Assembly: GCF_030506255.1 (NCBI RefSeq)
Contig: NZ_CP113431.1
Span: 2,668,001 to 2,732,000, forward strand
Direction: 5' to 3'
Length of the DNA stretch: 64,000 nt
Origin: Nocardioides sp. Arc9.136
GTDB taxonomy: Bacteria > Actinomycetota > Actinomycetes > Propionibacteriales > Nocardioidaceae
Made by a program: the position numbers and the translations under genes. Within the stretch, counting starts at the first letter, position 1. Each line of letters opens with the position of its first letter. The notes below the pieces were generated by a model, which did not search any database, had not been told where the DNA came from, and saw nothing but the letters and a program-made list of their open reading frames with translations. Below are positions 46,401 through 53,080 of the stretch, piece by piece.

Positions 46401-46896
46401 CGGAGGCGACGACCGACGCGGCGCCGGTGCTGCGGTACGCCGAGACGGCGAGCACCGACTTCGCCAGCGCGCTGCCGGTGACGGTGACGGTCGAGCCGGC
46501 GTCGGCGGCCGTGGCCGTCCGTGTCCACGCCCGGCCCCGGACCCCGTCCCCGTCACGCGACTGCAGCAGCGTCCAGCCCGGCAGCGTGTCCGTGACGGTC
46601 GAGGTGGTCGAGTTCGTGGTGAGGACCAGCACGAGGGCGTCCCCCGCCTGGACGGCCGCCGGCACCCGCACGGTGTGTGCGGTGCGGTTGCCCGCGGTGC
46701 TGTCGGCCGCGACGAAGTCGACGACCCCGGGGGCCGCCTGCGCCGGCACGGTCGCCGCGGTCACGACCGTCACGGCGAGGGCCGGGACCAGGGCGACGAG
46801 CACGGTGAGGAGCACGGTCAGCAGGCGCCGCCGGGGCGGCAGGACGGAGGAGGAGGTGCGGGACACCTCGGGAGGCCGGGGCACGGAACGGGACAC
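40444..46896 (-). CDS. Giant secreted multi-domain protein: three module-PKD pairs, a beta-propeller, Ig-like repeats and two PKD domains
   Basis: A 2150-residue exported surface protein. After a signal peptide (about 20-55, ending in VPAQAA) come three copies of a 300-residue unit. Each unit has a 215-residue beta-rich module (conserved WSEKSST and TWTLP) and a PKD domain (YAWDFGDG, YSWAFGDG, YTWDFGDG). A beta-propeller at about 970-1370 has repeated YVGG and GTFTTI blades. About five Ig-like repeats (ATDDxGV) follow, then two more PKD domains (YSWNFGNG, YRWVWGD). PKD domains carry a Cys pair like SCDALSCTF, probably a disulfide. No sortase motif or C-terminal helix is visible, so it may be released or held non-covalently. 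The role is probably adhesion or glycan binding. Confidence 0.9.
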   Translation of the reverse strand: MSRSVPRPPEVSRTSSSVLPPRRRLLTVLLTVLVALVPALAVTVVTAATVPAQAAPGVVDFVAADSTAGNRTAHTVRVPAAVQAGDALVLVLTTNSTTSTVTDTLPGWTLLQSRDGDGVRGRAWTRTATAADAGSTVTVTGSALAKSVLAVSAYRSTGAASVVASAIGGSDASGTSHATPPAAVTQAGSWLVSAWAEKSSSTLAWTLPAGTTARTTAAGTGSGKISGVVGDSAGPVAVGAPTARTATTDVAASRTSLLSVVVAPGEVAAPTNTAPEPVFTTSCDALSCTFNATGSTDADGDELTYAWDFGDGSNGTGATPTHAYAADGTRTVRLTVSDGTATGTTTQPVTVSRAVAQGEISFVGAASTQGARTNHRVVVPATVQAGDVLVLFLTTNTTAATITAPAGWTPLQTRTGDGIVGRTWTRTATATDAGADATPTTSVTAKAVVGVAAYRSTGGADVTASAIGGSNTSGSSHTTPSVPVARTNSWVVNVWSEKSSTTATWSLPAGVTERTANAATGTGRISAVLADSAATVPIGTAPGRTATTSVAVSRTALSSIVIGPEQEAPNQPPTAAFTSSCDALVCTFDASGTTDAEGDELTYSWAFGDGQSGTGRNAQHTYAAGGQRTVTLTVGDGVDTDTATGTVSPTPSVVQGDISYVGSASSAGNRPSHTVRVPATVKPLDRLVLFLTTNSTEVALPTDIPGWTLLQSRDGTGIRGRVWTRSATPADAGADVTVTTASWIKSAMSVAAYRSTGPALVSASAVGGSNVSGTSHTTPSVPVAHAKSWLVNVWSEKSSTDGTTWTLPTSSTQRTTAASTGTGKVSTVLGDSAGEVPVGTAAGRTATTSASVSRSMLFSVVIDPGTDATETNEAPTADFFAGCSGLTCEFDAGDSFDPDEDQLTYTWDFGDGTTGDGVDPSHTYATNGQRTVKLTVSDGVLSDEATRTVATSPVNPAPGHTRIVPDTPRTNMPYIANGEIWDIEFVGNRAYVAGTFTTIANRANGSTTTYQQAGLAAFDASTGLVDARFRPVLGLGGVEAVEASPDGQRLYIGGDFGTVNGVSRKAIARIDPVTGAPVEEFQANGNGKVQELAVTNTTVYAGGRFTSVNNVPRSSLVAVNAVTGEVRGDFVNNITGGIGTNGATTVQRLKLTRDEGRLLVVHTGRQVNGHDRYGVAIINTRTNQLTAWRSRIWEENLQYVGGIQRIYGGDISPDGSWFAVSSGSGGDRPPINDTVIAFPMEGGDDVKPMWISRLFDSVYSVAISEQAVYVGGHFAWNESPTSPQPWPGLDDQGYGTGQGLSGYGLGDAVVKREHLGALNPADGTAVEWNPGSNSFEGNKHIELTPRGLWTGGDASTQGEFNVGRLAFFDFGSVPAANGVETAITDPIEGRIKPVAEEFTISGTASAASGVRSVQVEIMDRGSRRYLNDDLTTWGTTTSNTITATLTTPGATSTGWTLPLSMSSNRELKVLARTVAANGSQDPSKATKKFETFGTADQPPSTNVTGPSGSVINTTTFTITGNATDDIGVNSLTLAVKDSQNRYLQANGTATSTYYAFRVTPDVVGGVSTTWSQEITVPHEDTWMAMARATDTAGQGDLDTADRSWLVATNAVAPTVTISKPVTMTPPTAVGTVQVAPGQPVTFSGTATDDQDLREVFISLRNTTTRENLGADGSWGVDVIAGAYRVSPVNITGKTFDWSWTTPFNLQPGSYSFSVGAEDDLGLSTPGSMQGRLTLAAQITGDAPPNGLLNVTGTVTGGQSLHLDLAGTATDDKGVAEVRVAIEDQDTNRYLQPGGTMGAAFATRNAVLATPGGTSTTWTLPVDLPTQGDWAVTAFAFDTAGQQDTSTTGATARYRIYPGDQPPVLTDNLFAPTEGATFPDGKIFISGRAEDDQAMQRVEVAVVNAAGQYMSSSGTFTSTTASWRSAFLNSPGTPGSNFSYTTPVIPAGAYTVRARAVDQHDQVTPVPTERHVTVTVPDGNQPPVPSFTVTCNQNVCTLDARGSTDENPTALTYSWNFGNGSGSGAVVTRTYTAAGTFTITLTARDEWGVTATATQTVTITEPPTNRPPNAVLNTPACTNLSCNFSAVGSADPDTGDTVTYRWVWGDATPNSTTASATHVFPAAGSYTVVLTVTDGWGKATTVERQVTVSAG
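44030..46728 (-). repeat. Three roughly 900-base direct repeats within the PKD giant gene
   Basis: Approximate units are 45835-46728, 44940-45834 and 44030-44939. Each encodes one beta-rich module plus one PKD domain, and the copies share long near-identical DNA runs such as those coding for the WSEKSST segment. This suggests recent internal duplication. Confidence 0.75.
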
Positions 46897-46976
46897 AGGA
46901 GCTCACCCACCACAGAGGGACGACGACCACCGGACAGCGGCCTAGCCGCATCGTCGGCGCGACCGGGACCCCACCT

Positions 46977-47077
46977 CATGCCCAAATTTGATCGACCTCG
47001 CGGCGACCGCGTCCGGCGGTCCCGATCGGCCGGACCCCACCACCTCCGCCGACCCCACCTCACCGAATTTGGGCATG
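46977..47077. promoter_or_regulatory. Divergent 12-base inverted repeats between the PKD giant and the exopolysaccharide genes
   Basis: AATTTGGGCATG occurs at 47066-47077 reading toward the Alg14-like gene and, as a perfect inverted copy, at 46977-46988 reading toward the PKD gene. The copies are 77 bases apart and lie 66 and 80 bases from the two start codons. AT-rich cores are rare in this DNA. A shared operator for both transcription units is the likely meaning. Confidence 0.5.
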
Positions 47078-47143
47078 CGTCCCCGGGCGCCCGGCCGGAG
47101 ATTGGGGCGAGCGGCCCACGCCGCGTCACCCGAGGAGACGCCC

Positions 47144-47593
47144 ATGAAAGTGCTGCTCGTCAGTTCGTCCGGAGGACACCTGGCCCAGCTGATGTGCCTG
47201 CGGCCCTGGTGGGACGGGCACGAGCGGCACTGGGTCACCTTCGACACCGAGGACGCCGTCAGCAAGCTCGAGGGCGAGCAGGTCACCTGGGCGCACCACC
47301 CCACGACCCGCAACGTGCGCAACCTCGCCCGCAACACCGCGCTCGCCCTGCGGCTCATGGCGCAGTTCCGGCCCGACGTCGTCGTCACCACCGGGGCCGG
47401 GGTGGCCGTGCCCTTCTTCTGGCTGCACCGCCCCTTCGGCGCGGCGTCGGTCTACCTCGAGGTGTTCGACCGCATCGAGACGCCCACGCTGACCGGCCGG
47501 CTGTGCCGCCCGGTCTCGGACCTGTTCCTCGTGCAGTGGCCCGAGCAGCAGCGGATGTACCGGTCGAGCGTCCTGCTCGGGGAGGTGTGGTGA
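47144..47593 (+). CDS. Alg14/PssD-like polysaccharide biosynthesis protein
   Basis: A 149-residue protein matching the membrane-recruiting half of split GT-B glycosyltransferases. VLLVSSSGGHLAQLMCL at the N-terminus is the diagnostic Gly-Gly-His-Leu loop, and PDVVVTTGAGVAVPFFWL is the second conserved strand. It needs an Alg13-like partner, which is the next gene, overlapping by one base (TGATG). The ATG follows GAGGAGA. It is the first gene of the plus-strand exopolysaccharide unit. Confidence 0.92.
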   Translation: MKVLLVSSSGGHLAQLMCLRPWWDGHERHWVTFDTEDAVSKLEGEQVTWAHHPTTRNVRNLARNTALALRLMAQFRPDVVVTTGAGVAVPFFWLHRPFGAASVYLEVFDRIETPTLTGRLCRPVSDLFLVQWPEQQRMYRSSVLLGEVW

Positions 47594-48144
47594 TGTCCGC
47601 CCGCCCGCTCGTCGCCGTGCTGCTCGGCACCGACCACCACCCCTTCACCCGGCTGACCGGCTGGGCCGCCGAGGTCCGCCGGGTCACCGGCGCCGACGTC
47701 TTCGTGCAGCACGGGGCGACCCCGCTGCCGGCCGACCTCGACGGTGCCGCGATGCTCGGCGTGCGCGACCTGGACGCCCTGCTCCGCCGCGCCACCGTGG
47801 TCACGACCCACGGCGGGCCCGGCCTGATCATGGAGGCCCGGGCCGCCGGCCACCTCCCGGTCGTCGTGCCGCGCGACCCCGCACGCGGTGAGCACGTCGA
47901 CGACCACCAGCTCCGGTTCGTCGCCCGGATCGCCCGCACCGGCCTGGTCGCCGCGGCCACCGACGTGCCGGCCTACCGCCGAGCCGTCGCCGCCGGCCTG
48001 GTCGCGGGCCGGACCGACCGGCGTACCTCCGGCGCACCGGCCGTGCCGGGCCTGCCCGGTGACCCGGGCGCCGCGGTGCCCGGCGGTCCGACGGCGGCCG
48101 AGCGCTTCGGTGTCCTCGTGGACCAGCTGGTCCGCCGGGCCTGA
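47593..48144 (+). CDS. Alg13/PssE-like glycosyltransferase subunit
   Basis: A 183-residue catalytic half of the split transferase. The nucleotide-sugar-binding C-terminal motif appears as TTHGGPGLIMEARAAGHLPV followed by PRDPARGEHVDDHQ. The start ATG shares a base with the stop of the Alg14-like gene, and the pair must work as a complex. The donor sugar and acceptor are unknown. A Pro/Gly-rich insertion near residue 150 is unusual. Confidence 0.9.
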   Translation: MSARPLVAVLLGTDHHPFTRLTGWAAEVRRVTGADVFVQHGATPLPADLDGAAMLGVRDLDALLRRATVVTTHGGPGLIMEARAAGHLPVVVPRDPARGEHVDDHQLRFVARIARTGLVAAATDVPAYRRAVAAGLVAGRTDRRTSGAPAVPGLPGDPGAAVPGGPTAAERFGVLVDQLVRRA

Positions 48145-48156
48145 GCGACGTCCCTC

Positions 48157-49737
48157 GTGACTGCGACGATCCCGCCGCCGCCCGGCCCCGTGCTGGCTGC
48201 GCCGCTGGCCCTCCCGGCCCCACCCGGCACCGACACCGACACCGCTGTCGAGCCCGCTCTCGAGGCCGCACCCGCACCCCGCACCGTTCCCGACGGCGCC
48301 GCCGACAGCGGGGACGACGGCGCCGCGGTCGCGGACGCGCTCCGCTCCCCCAGCCCCATCACCGCCCTCCTCGGCACCGACGTCACCGGCGGCCGGGTCC
48401 CGCGGTGGCGCCCGCCCGTCGTGCTGGCCGCCGGTGACGTGCTGGCGGTCGTCGTGGCCACGACCCCCGCCTCCCGTGGGCTGCCGCCCCTCCCGGTCCT
48501 CGCTCTCGTGGTCCTCGCCTGGGTGCTGCTGCTCTCGGCCGACCACTGCTACGACCGGCACGTCGGCTCCCGCTTCGACCAGGTACGCCGCGTGCTGCGG
48601 TGCGGCACCGGCCTCACCGTCGTCACGGCCGTCGCCGCCGCCCTCACCCGCCCTGATCTCCGGCCGGTCGAGCTGGTCTTCTTCGCCGGCACCGCGACCG
48701 CGCTGAGCGCGGCCCACCGGGTCGTCGGGGACCACTGGGGCCGCAGCCGCACCGCCCAGGTGCCGGTCGTGGTCGCGGGCCACCGGCGCGAGGTGGCCCG
48801 GGTGATGCACGAGCTCGCCCGGGGCCGCCACCACCGGTACCGCGTCGCCGGCGTGTGCGTCCCCAGCCCCCACGGCAGGGACCTCGGCGTGCCCGAGACG
48901 TGCGGGTTCGACAGGTTGCCGACCGTCGCGGTCCAGCACGGCGCCCGCGCCGTGATCGTCGCGCCCTGCCGCCACCTCGACCCGATGACGCTGCGCCGGC
49001 TGGGGTGGCAGCTGGAGTCCTCGGGCACCGCCCTGCTCGTCGCCTCCGGGCTCTTCGACGTCTCCGCCACCCGGGCGCGGATCGGGTACGCCGGCGACCT
49101 GCCCCTCCTCCACGTCCGGCACGCCGAGCTCACCGGCGCCCGGCGGATGCTCAAGACCGCCGCCGAGCGCTCGCTCGCCGCCGCCGCCCTGGTGCTGCTG
49201 TCCCCGCTCCTCGCGCTCCTCGCCCTGGCCGTCCGCCTCGACACCCCCGGTCCGGCGCTGTTCCGCCAGGAGCGCGTGGGTCGCGGGGGCCGCCCCTTCA
49301 CCATGCTCAAGCTGCGCAGCATGGGCGTCGACGCCGAGTCCCGCCGCAGTGCCGTGGCGGCCCTCAACGAGTCCGACGGCGTGCTGTTCAAGGTGCGGGC
49401 GGACCCCCGGGTCACCCGGGTCGGCGCCGTCCTGCGGCGCTACTCGCTCGACGAGCTGCCGCAGCTGGTCAATGTCGTGCGCGGCGAGATGTCGCTCGTC
49501 GGGCCCCGCCCGCCGCTGCCGGAGGAGGTGGCGCGGTACGACGCCGACACCCACCGCCGGCTCGCCGTGCGGCCGGGCATCACCGGTCTCTGGCAGGTCT
49601 CCGGCCGCTCGGACCTCTCCTGGGAGGAGACCGTCCGCCTCGACCTGCGCTACGTCGACAACTGGTCGCTCAGCCTCGACCTGCAGATCCTCTGCCGCAC
49701 CCTCCACGCCGTCGTGGGGCACGACGGGGCGTACTGA
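48157..49737 (+). CDS. Polyprenyl glycosylphosphotransferase (exopolysaccharide initiation)
   Basis: A 526-residue enzyme that transfers the first sugar phosphate to an undecaprenyl carrier. A disordered N-terminus precedes two or three membrane helices (about 90-135) and a nucleotide-binding-like domain. The last membrane helix (about 350-370) leads into the catalytic domain with LFRQERVGRGGRPFTMLKLR, LRRYSLDELPQLVNVVRGEM, SLVGPRPPLPEE and RPGITGLWQVSGRSDLSWEE. The gene starts 12 bases after the Alg13-like gene with a GTG and is probably co-transcribed with it. Confidence 0.95.
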   Translation: MTATIPPPPGPVLAAPLALPAPPGTDTDTAVEPALEAAPAPRTVPDGAADSGDDGAAVADALRSPSPITALLGTDVTGGRVPRWRPPVVLAAGDVLAVVVATTPASRGLPPLPVLALVVLAWVLLLSADHCYDRHVGSRFDQVRRVLRCGTGLTVVTAVAAALTRPDLRPVELVFFAGTATALSAAHRVVGDHWGRSRTAQVPVVVAGHRREVARVMHELARGRHHRYRVAGVCVPSPHGRDLGVPETCGFDRLPTVAVQHGARAVIVAPCRHLDPMTLRRLGWQLESSGTALLVASGLFDVSATRARIGYAGDLPLLHVRHAELTGARRMLKTAAERSLAAAALVLLSPLLALLALAVRLDTPGPALFRQERVGRGGRPFTMLKLRSMGVDAESRRSAVAALNESDGVLFKVRADPRVTRVGAVLRRYSLDELPQLVNVVRGEMSLVGPRPPLPEEVARYDADTHRRLAVRPGITGLWQVSGRSDLSWEETVRLDLRYVDNWSLSLDLQILCRTLHAVVGHDGAY

Positions 49738-49785
49738 ACCGACCCCGCTCCACCACCTCCCGCGTGTGGAACCGGCCACGTCGTA

Positions 49786-49797
49786 CCCCATATGGGG
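49786..49797. promoter_or_regulatory. Perfect 12-base palindrome upstream of the first glycosidase gene
   Basis: CCCCATATGGGG lies 29 bases before the glycosidase start. It is a perfect palindrome with an AT-rich centre, as expected for a dimeric regulator. A transcriptional role is inferred from position. Confidence 0.45.
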
Positions 49798-49826
49798 GAT
49801 GACGCGGAGCCTGCGACCACCTCCAC

Positions 49827-51404
49827 GTGACTACGGTGGCCCGCTCCCCCGACCGGGAGGGGCGTCGCCGAGCGCAGAGGTCCAGTCCCATCCACCCGAT
49901 CCGCAACCGAGCAGCCGCAGCCGTCGGAACGGCGGCCCTGCTCCTCTCCACAGCCCCCTCCACCCTCCCGAGCGCCACCGCCGCGCCCGCCGCCGCGCCC
50001 GCCGCCACGCCCGCCGCCACGCCCGCCGCCAAGGCCGGCAGCCCGGCCGGCGTCGTCAACGGCGGAGCCGAGCGCGGCACGACCGGCTGGTCGCTCACCG
50101 GCGCCCCGAAGGCCCGCCTCACCACGTCGGGCACCAGCCGCAGCGGCGACCGCGCCCTGCAGGTGCGCTCGGCCCGGCCCGGCACCGTGCGCCTCGACGG
50201 CACCGCCACCTCCCGCGCGACGCGCACCCCCGCCGGCACCACCACGACCGCCCGGGCGTGGGTCCGGTCCGCCGTGCGTGGCCAGCGGGTCACCCTCGTG
50301 GCGCGCGAGCTCCGCGGCGGGAGCTGGGTCCACAGCGAGCGACGCACCGTGACGCCCGCCGCCGGCACGTGGACCCGGCTCCGCGTCCCCGTGACCACCA
50401 CCCGCGCCCGCTCGACCGTGGAGCTGCGCCTGGTCGTCCGCTCGAGCGGCTCGCAGGTCCGCCTGCTCGTCGACGACGCCGACCTCCGGGCTCGCCGCAC
50501 CGGCGCCGGTGCGGCGCCCGTCGACGCCGCCCGTGCCGGGACCCTGACCAACGGGTGCGCCTACTCCGCGCGGGGCGTCCCGTCCTGCGGCGCGTACTTC
50601 GGCGCGACGTACGGCAGCAACACCGACCCGACCGCGTTCGAGTCGCAGGTGGGACGCCGCCTCGGTGTGCGCCGCACCTTCTACAACGCCTCCGGCGTCG
50701 ACTCGGCGGTCCGCCAGGCGAGGACCGACCTCGCCCACGGCCGCCTGCCGTGGATGAGCTTCAAGCTCCCCCTCTCCTGGGAGCAGATGGCCTCCGGCGC
50801 GGGTGACGCGTGGGCCACGGGCCTGGCCCGGAAGCTGGCCGCGCTGGACGGCCCGGTGTGGGTCGCCTTCCACCACGAGCCCGAGGGCGACGGCGACATC
50901 GCCGCCTGGCGCCGGATGCAGGAGCGGCTCGCCCCGCTCGTGCGCCGCACCGCCCCCAACGTCGCCTACACCGTCGTGCTGACCGGCTGGAACCAGCTGT
51001 ACGGCGCCAGCACCTACAGCCTGGCGAACCTCTGGCCGCGCGGGGTGGAGATCGACGTCGCGGGCTTCGACATCTACAACGGCTTCGGCGCGGTCAAGGA
51101 CGGCAAGAAGTCCACGAAGTGGACCGAGATCGACCGCGACTACTTCGCCAAGATCCAGCGGTGGGCCGCGGACGAGGGCGTCGCCTGGGGCCTCGCGGAG
51201 TGGGGCTACACCGACGAGGCGCACCAGCGCGACCCGGACTGGATCCAGACCACCTACGACCAGCTCGTCGCCCGTGGCGGCGTCGCGGCGGCGTACTTCA
51301 ACACCGAGCTGAACAGCGCCGGGTCGTGGCGGATCGCGAGCGCCTCGAAGCGTCAGGACTTCGCCGACGCGATCGACGGCACGGCGGCGCTGCGCCTGCC
51401 CTGA
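49827..51404 (+). CDS. Secreted GH26-like glycosidase with N-terminal carbohydrate-binding-like domain
   Basis: A 525-residue exported protein. The signal region (about 25-52) is followed by an Ala/Pro linker and a beta-sandwich domain (about 75-215: VVNGGAERGTTGWSL through LVDDADLRAR) like CBM4/9-type modules. The catalytic barrel (about 230-520) has VAFHHEPEGDGD, fitting the acid/base Glu after a His, and WGLAEWGY, fitting the nucleophile Glu. These suggest a clan-A enzyme near GH26, but the substrate is unknown. A shorter paralogue lies at 58.6 kb. The genomic place suggests trimming of the locus polysaccharide. Confidence 0.85.
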   Translation: MTTVARSPDREGRRRAQRSSPIHPIRNRAAAAVGTAALLLSTAPSTLPSATAAPAAAPAATPAATPAAKAGSPAGVVNGGAERGTTGWSLTGAPKARLTTSGTSRSGDRALQVRSARPGTVRLDGTATSRATRTPAGTTTTARAWVRSAVRGQRVTLVARELRGGSWVHSERRTVTPAAGTWTRLRVPVTTTRARSTVELRLVVRSSGSQVRLLVDDADLRARRTGAGAAPVDAARAGTLTNGCAYSARGVPSCGAYFGATYGSNTDPTAFESQVGRRLGVRRTFYNASGVDSAVRQARTDLAHGRLPWMSFKLPLSWEQMASGAGDAWATGLARKLAALDGPVWVAFHHEPEGDGDIAAWRRMQERLAPLVRRTAPNVAYTVVLTGWNQLYGASTYSLANLWPRGVEIDVAGFDIYNGFGAVKDGKKSTKWTEIDRDYFAKIQRWAADEGVAWGLAEWGYTDEAHQRDPDWIQTTYDQLVARGGVAAAYFNTELNSAGSWRIASASKRQDFADAIDGTAALRLP

Positions 51405-51410
51405 GCCGGC

Positions 51411-52250
51411 TCATCGAGGACCTCCCAGCACGCGGCGGTACACCGCGACCGCCGCGAGCTGGGAGTTCACCTCGAGCTTGCGCAGCACGGCCTTGACCTG
51501 GCTGCGGACCGTCTGCTCGGTGACGCCGGTGCGCCGGGCGATCCCGGCCACCGTGACGCCCTGGTAGAGCAGCGCGAGGATCTCCTGCTCGCGGGTGGTG
51601 AGCCGGGCGACCAGCCCGGCGAGGTGGGCGTCGGTGCGCTGGCTCTCGGACCAGTCCTGCACCATGCGCCGCCGGCGGGCCGGGGAGAGCAGCTCCTCGC
51701 CCGCCAGCAGCATGGTCAGGGCGAGGCTGACGTCGTCGAGGCCGACGGAGTCGGGCAGGACGCCCGCCGCCCCGGCCTCCACCATGCCGCCCCACACCGG
51801 GTCGGTGGGGTCCTTCACGACGAGGAGCCACCGCAGCGGCACCGCCTCGACCACGGCCCGCGCCTCCGCGCGGTGCCGCGTCGAGGTGAGGTCGCCGAAG
51901 ATGATCCCGACCCGTGCGCGGGCCGGGGCGACCCGTCGCCGGTGGTCCTCGGCGGAGCGGTGCGGCGGTGGCCACCCGAGGTCGACGGCCTCGAACCCGC
52001 GGCTGGCGAGGGCGACGCGCACGGTGTCCCCCACGAGCCGGTCCTCCGCCATCAGCACCAGCCGGGGCCGGGGTCCGCGACGCGCCTCGTCGGCCGTCGC
52101 CGGGTCGGGGACCCCCGGGCCGGTCGGCTCCGGGGCGCGGGCAGTGCCCGACGACCGCGCCTGCGACGGTCCGGTCGACGGCGCCGCCCCGGCTCCGTCC
52201 GGGGCCTCACCACCCGTGAGGCTGGTCGCGTCCCCCGCGCGTGTGGCCAC
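51411..52250 (-). CDS. LuxR-type transcriptional regulator with receiver-like domain
   Basis: A 279-residue regulator. A low-complexity N-terminus (about 1-60) leads to a receiver-like domain (RLVLMAEDRLVGDTVRVAL, then VGIIFGDLTS with a possible phospho-acceptor Asp). The C-terminus has a LuxR helix-turn-helix (LTTREQEILALLYQGVTVAG, ARRTGVTEQTVRSQVKAVLR). No partner kinase is nearby, so the receiver may be unphosphorylated. The GTG starts 5 bases after the lipoprotein stop, so the regulator is the third gene of a minus-strand operon with the propeller and LamG genes. Confidence 0.88.
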   Translation of the reverse strand: MATRAGDATSLTGGEAPDGAGAAPSTGPSQARSSGTARAPEPTGPGVPDPATADEARRGPRPRLVLMAEDRLVGDTVRVALASRGFEAVDLGWPPPHRSAEDHRRRVAPARARVGIIFGDLTSTRHRAEARAVVEAVPLRWLLVVKDPTDPVWGGMVEAGAAGVLPDSVGLDDVSLALTMLLAGEELLSPARRRRMVQDWSESQRTDAHLAGLVARLTTREQEILALLYQGVTVAGIARRTGVTEQTVRSQVKAVLRKLEVNSQLAAVAVYRRVLGGPR

Positions 52251-52255
52251 CGCGC

Positions 52256-53080
52256 TCAGCCGCCCTGGTCGACGTAGACGTTGTCGACCGCGCCGTTGAA
52301 CTGGTCGGGGTCGGACGCCGCGATGACGCCCCCGGGCAGCACCTTGGCGCCCACCGCCACCGGGACGGCGGGGTCGAAGACGACGGCCCCGATGCGGCCG
52401 ACGGCGGAGACGCGGCTCGGCGGTGACCAGGTGCGGTCCGGCCGGGCTCGGGCGAGCGCCAGGACCAGGCGCCGCCCGTGGCGCGAGCAGGAGGCGCGGT
52501 ACCAGCGCTCCCGCTCGACGGCGGACCGTGCGCTCACGGTCACGGCGCCCCGGTCGCCGGCGACCCGGCACGAGACGACGCCGTGGTCGACCTGCAGCTT
52601 CAGCTGGGAGCCGTCGGCGAAGAGGCCTCGCTGCAGCAGGTTGTCGCCGTCGTCGGTGCCGGTGCCGTCGGACTCGGCGTCCAGGGCGAAGTCCGCGCCG
52701 AACGCGAAGCGCACCAGTCCCGGGCTCAACCGGTCGCGGCCGCCCTGGGAGCGCACCACCACCGCGGCCGCGCCGTCCTCGCCGAGGCCCGGGAACCGCG
52801 CACCGGTGCCCGGCACCCCCTCGTCGAGGAGCACCCGACCGCCGTCCTCGGTGGTCACGTCGACGACGACCGGGTGCGTGCCGCGGTTCGACACCCCGGC
52901 GAGCACGGCGCCCGGCGTGCCGGCCCCGCCCTCGAAGTCCAGGCGGAGCTCGCGGGGCCGGTCGTCGACGGGGAAGTCCGCGCGGCCCGCGAGCCGGGTC
53001 TGCTGCGGCGTGCAGGCCACCGACGTCCCCGCCAGGAGGGCGACGGCGACCGTGGCCACGCGGCGGGCTCGGGCGCTCAC
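52256..53080 (-). CDS. LamG-like lipoprotein
   Basis: A 274-residue lipoprotein with a lipobox (TSVAC) at about residue 23. The mature part has a concanavalin/LamG-type pattern: LRLDFEGGAGTPGAVLAGVS at its start, QLKLQVDHGVVSCRVAG in the middle and IGAVVFDPAVP, AVDNVYVDQGG at the end. Such domains bind carbohydrate or protein. The GTG overlaps the propeller gene stop (GTGA), so the two are co-translated and may form a surface complex. Confidence 0.85.
   Translation of the reverse strand: MSARARRVATVAVALLAGTSVACTPQQTRLAGRADFPVDDRPRELRLDFEGGAGTPGAVLAGVSNRGTHPVVVDVTTEDGGRVLLDEGVPGTGARFPGLGEDGAAAVVVRSQGGRDRLSPGLVRFAFGADFALDAESDGTGTDDGDNLLQRGLFADGSQLKLQVDHGVVSCRVAGDRGAVTVSARSAVERERWYRASCSRHGRRLVLALARARPDRTWSPPSRVSAVGRIGAVVFDPAVPVAVGAKVLPGGVIAASDPDQFNGAVDNVYVDQGG

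Noticed and set aside
40987..47592. A very long plus-strand open frame opposite the PKD giant
   Set aside because: The translation is low-complexity and mirrors the repeats of the real gene. Only its last 183 codons, the Alg13-like gene with its own start, are coding.
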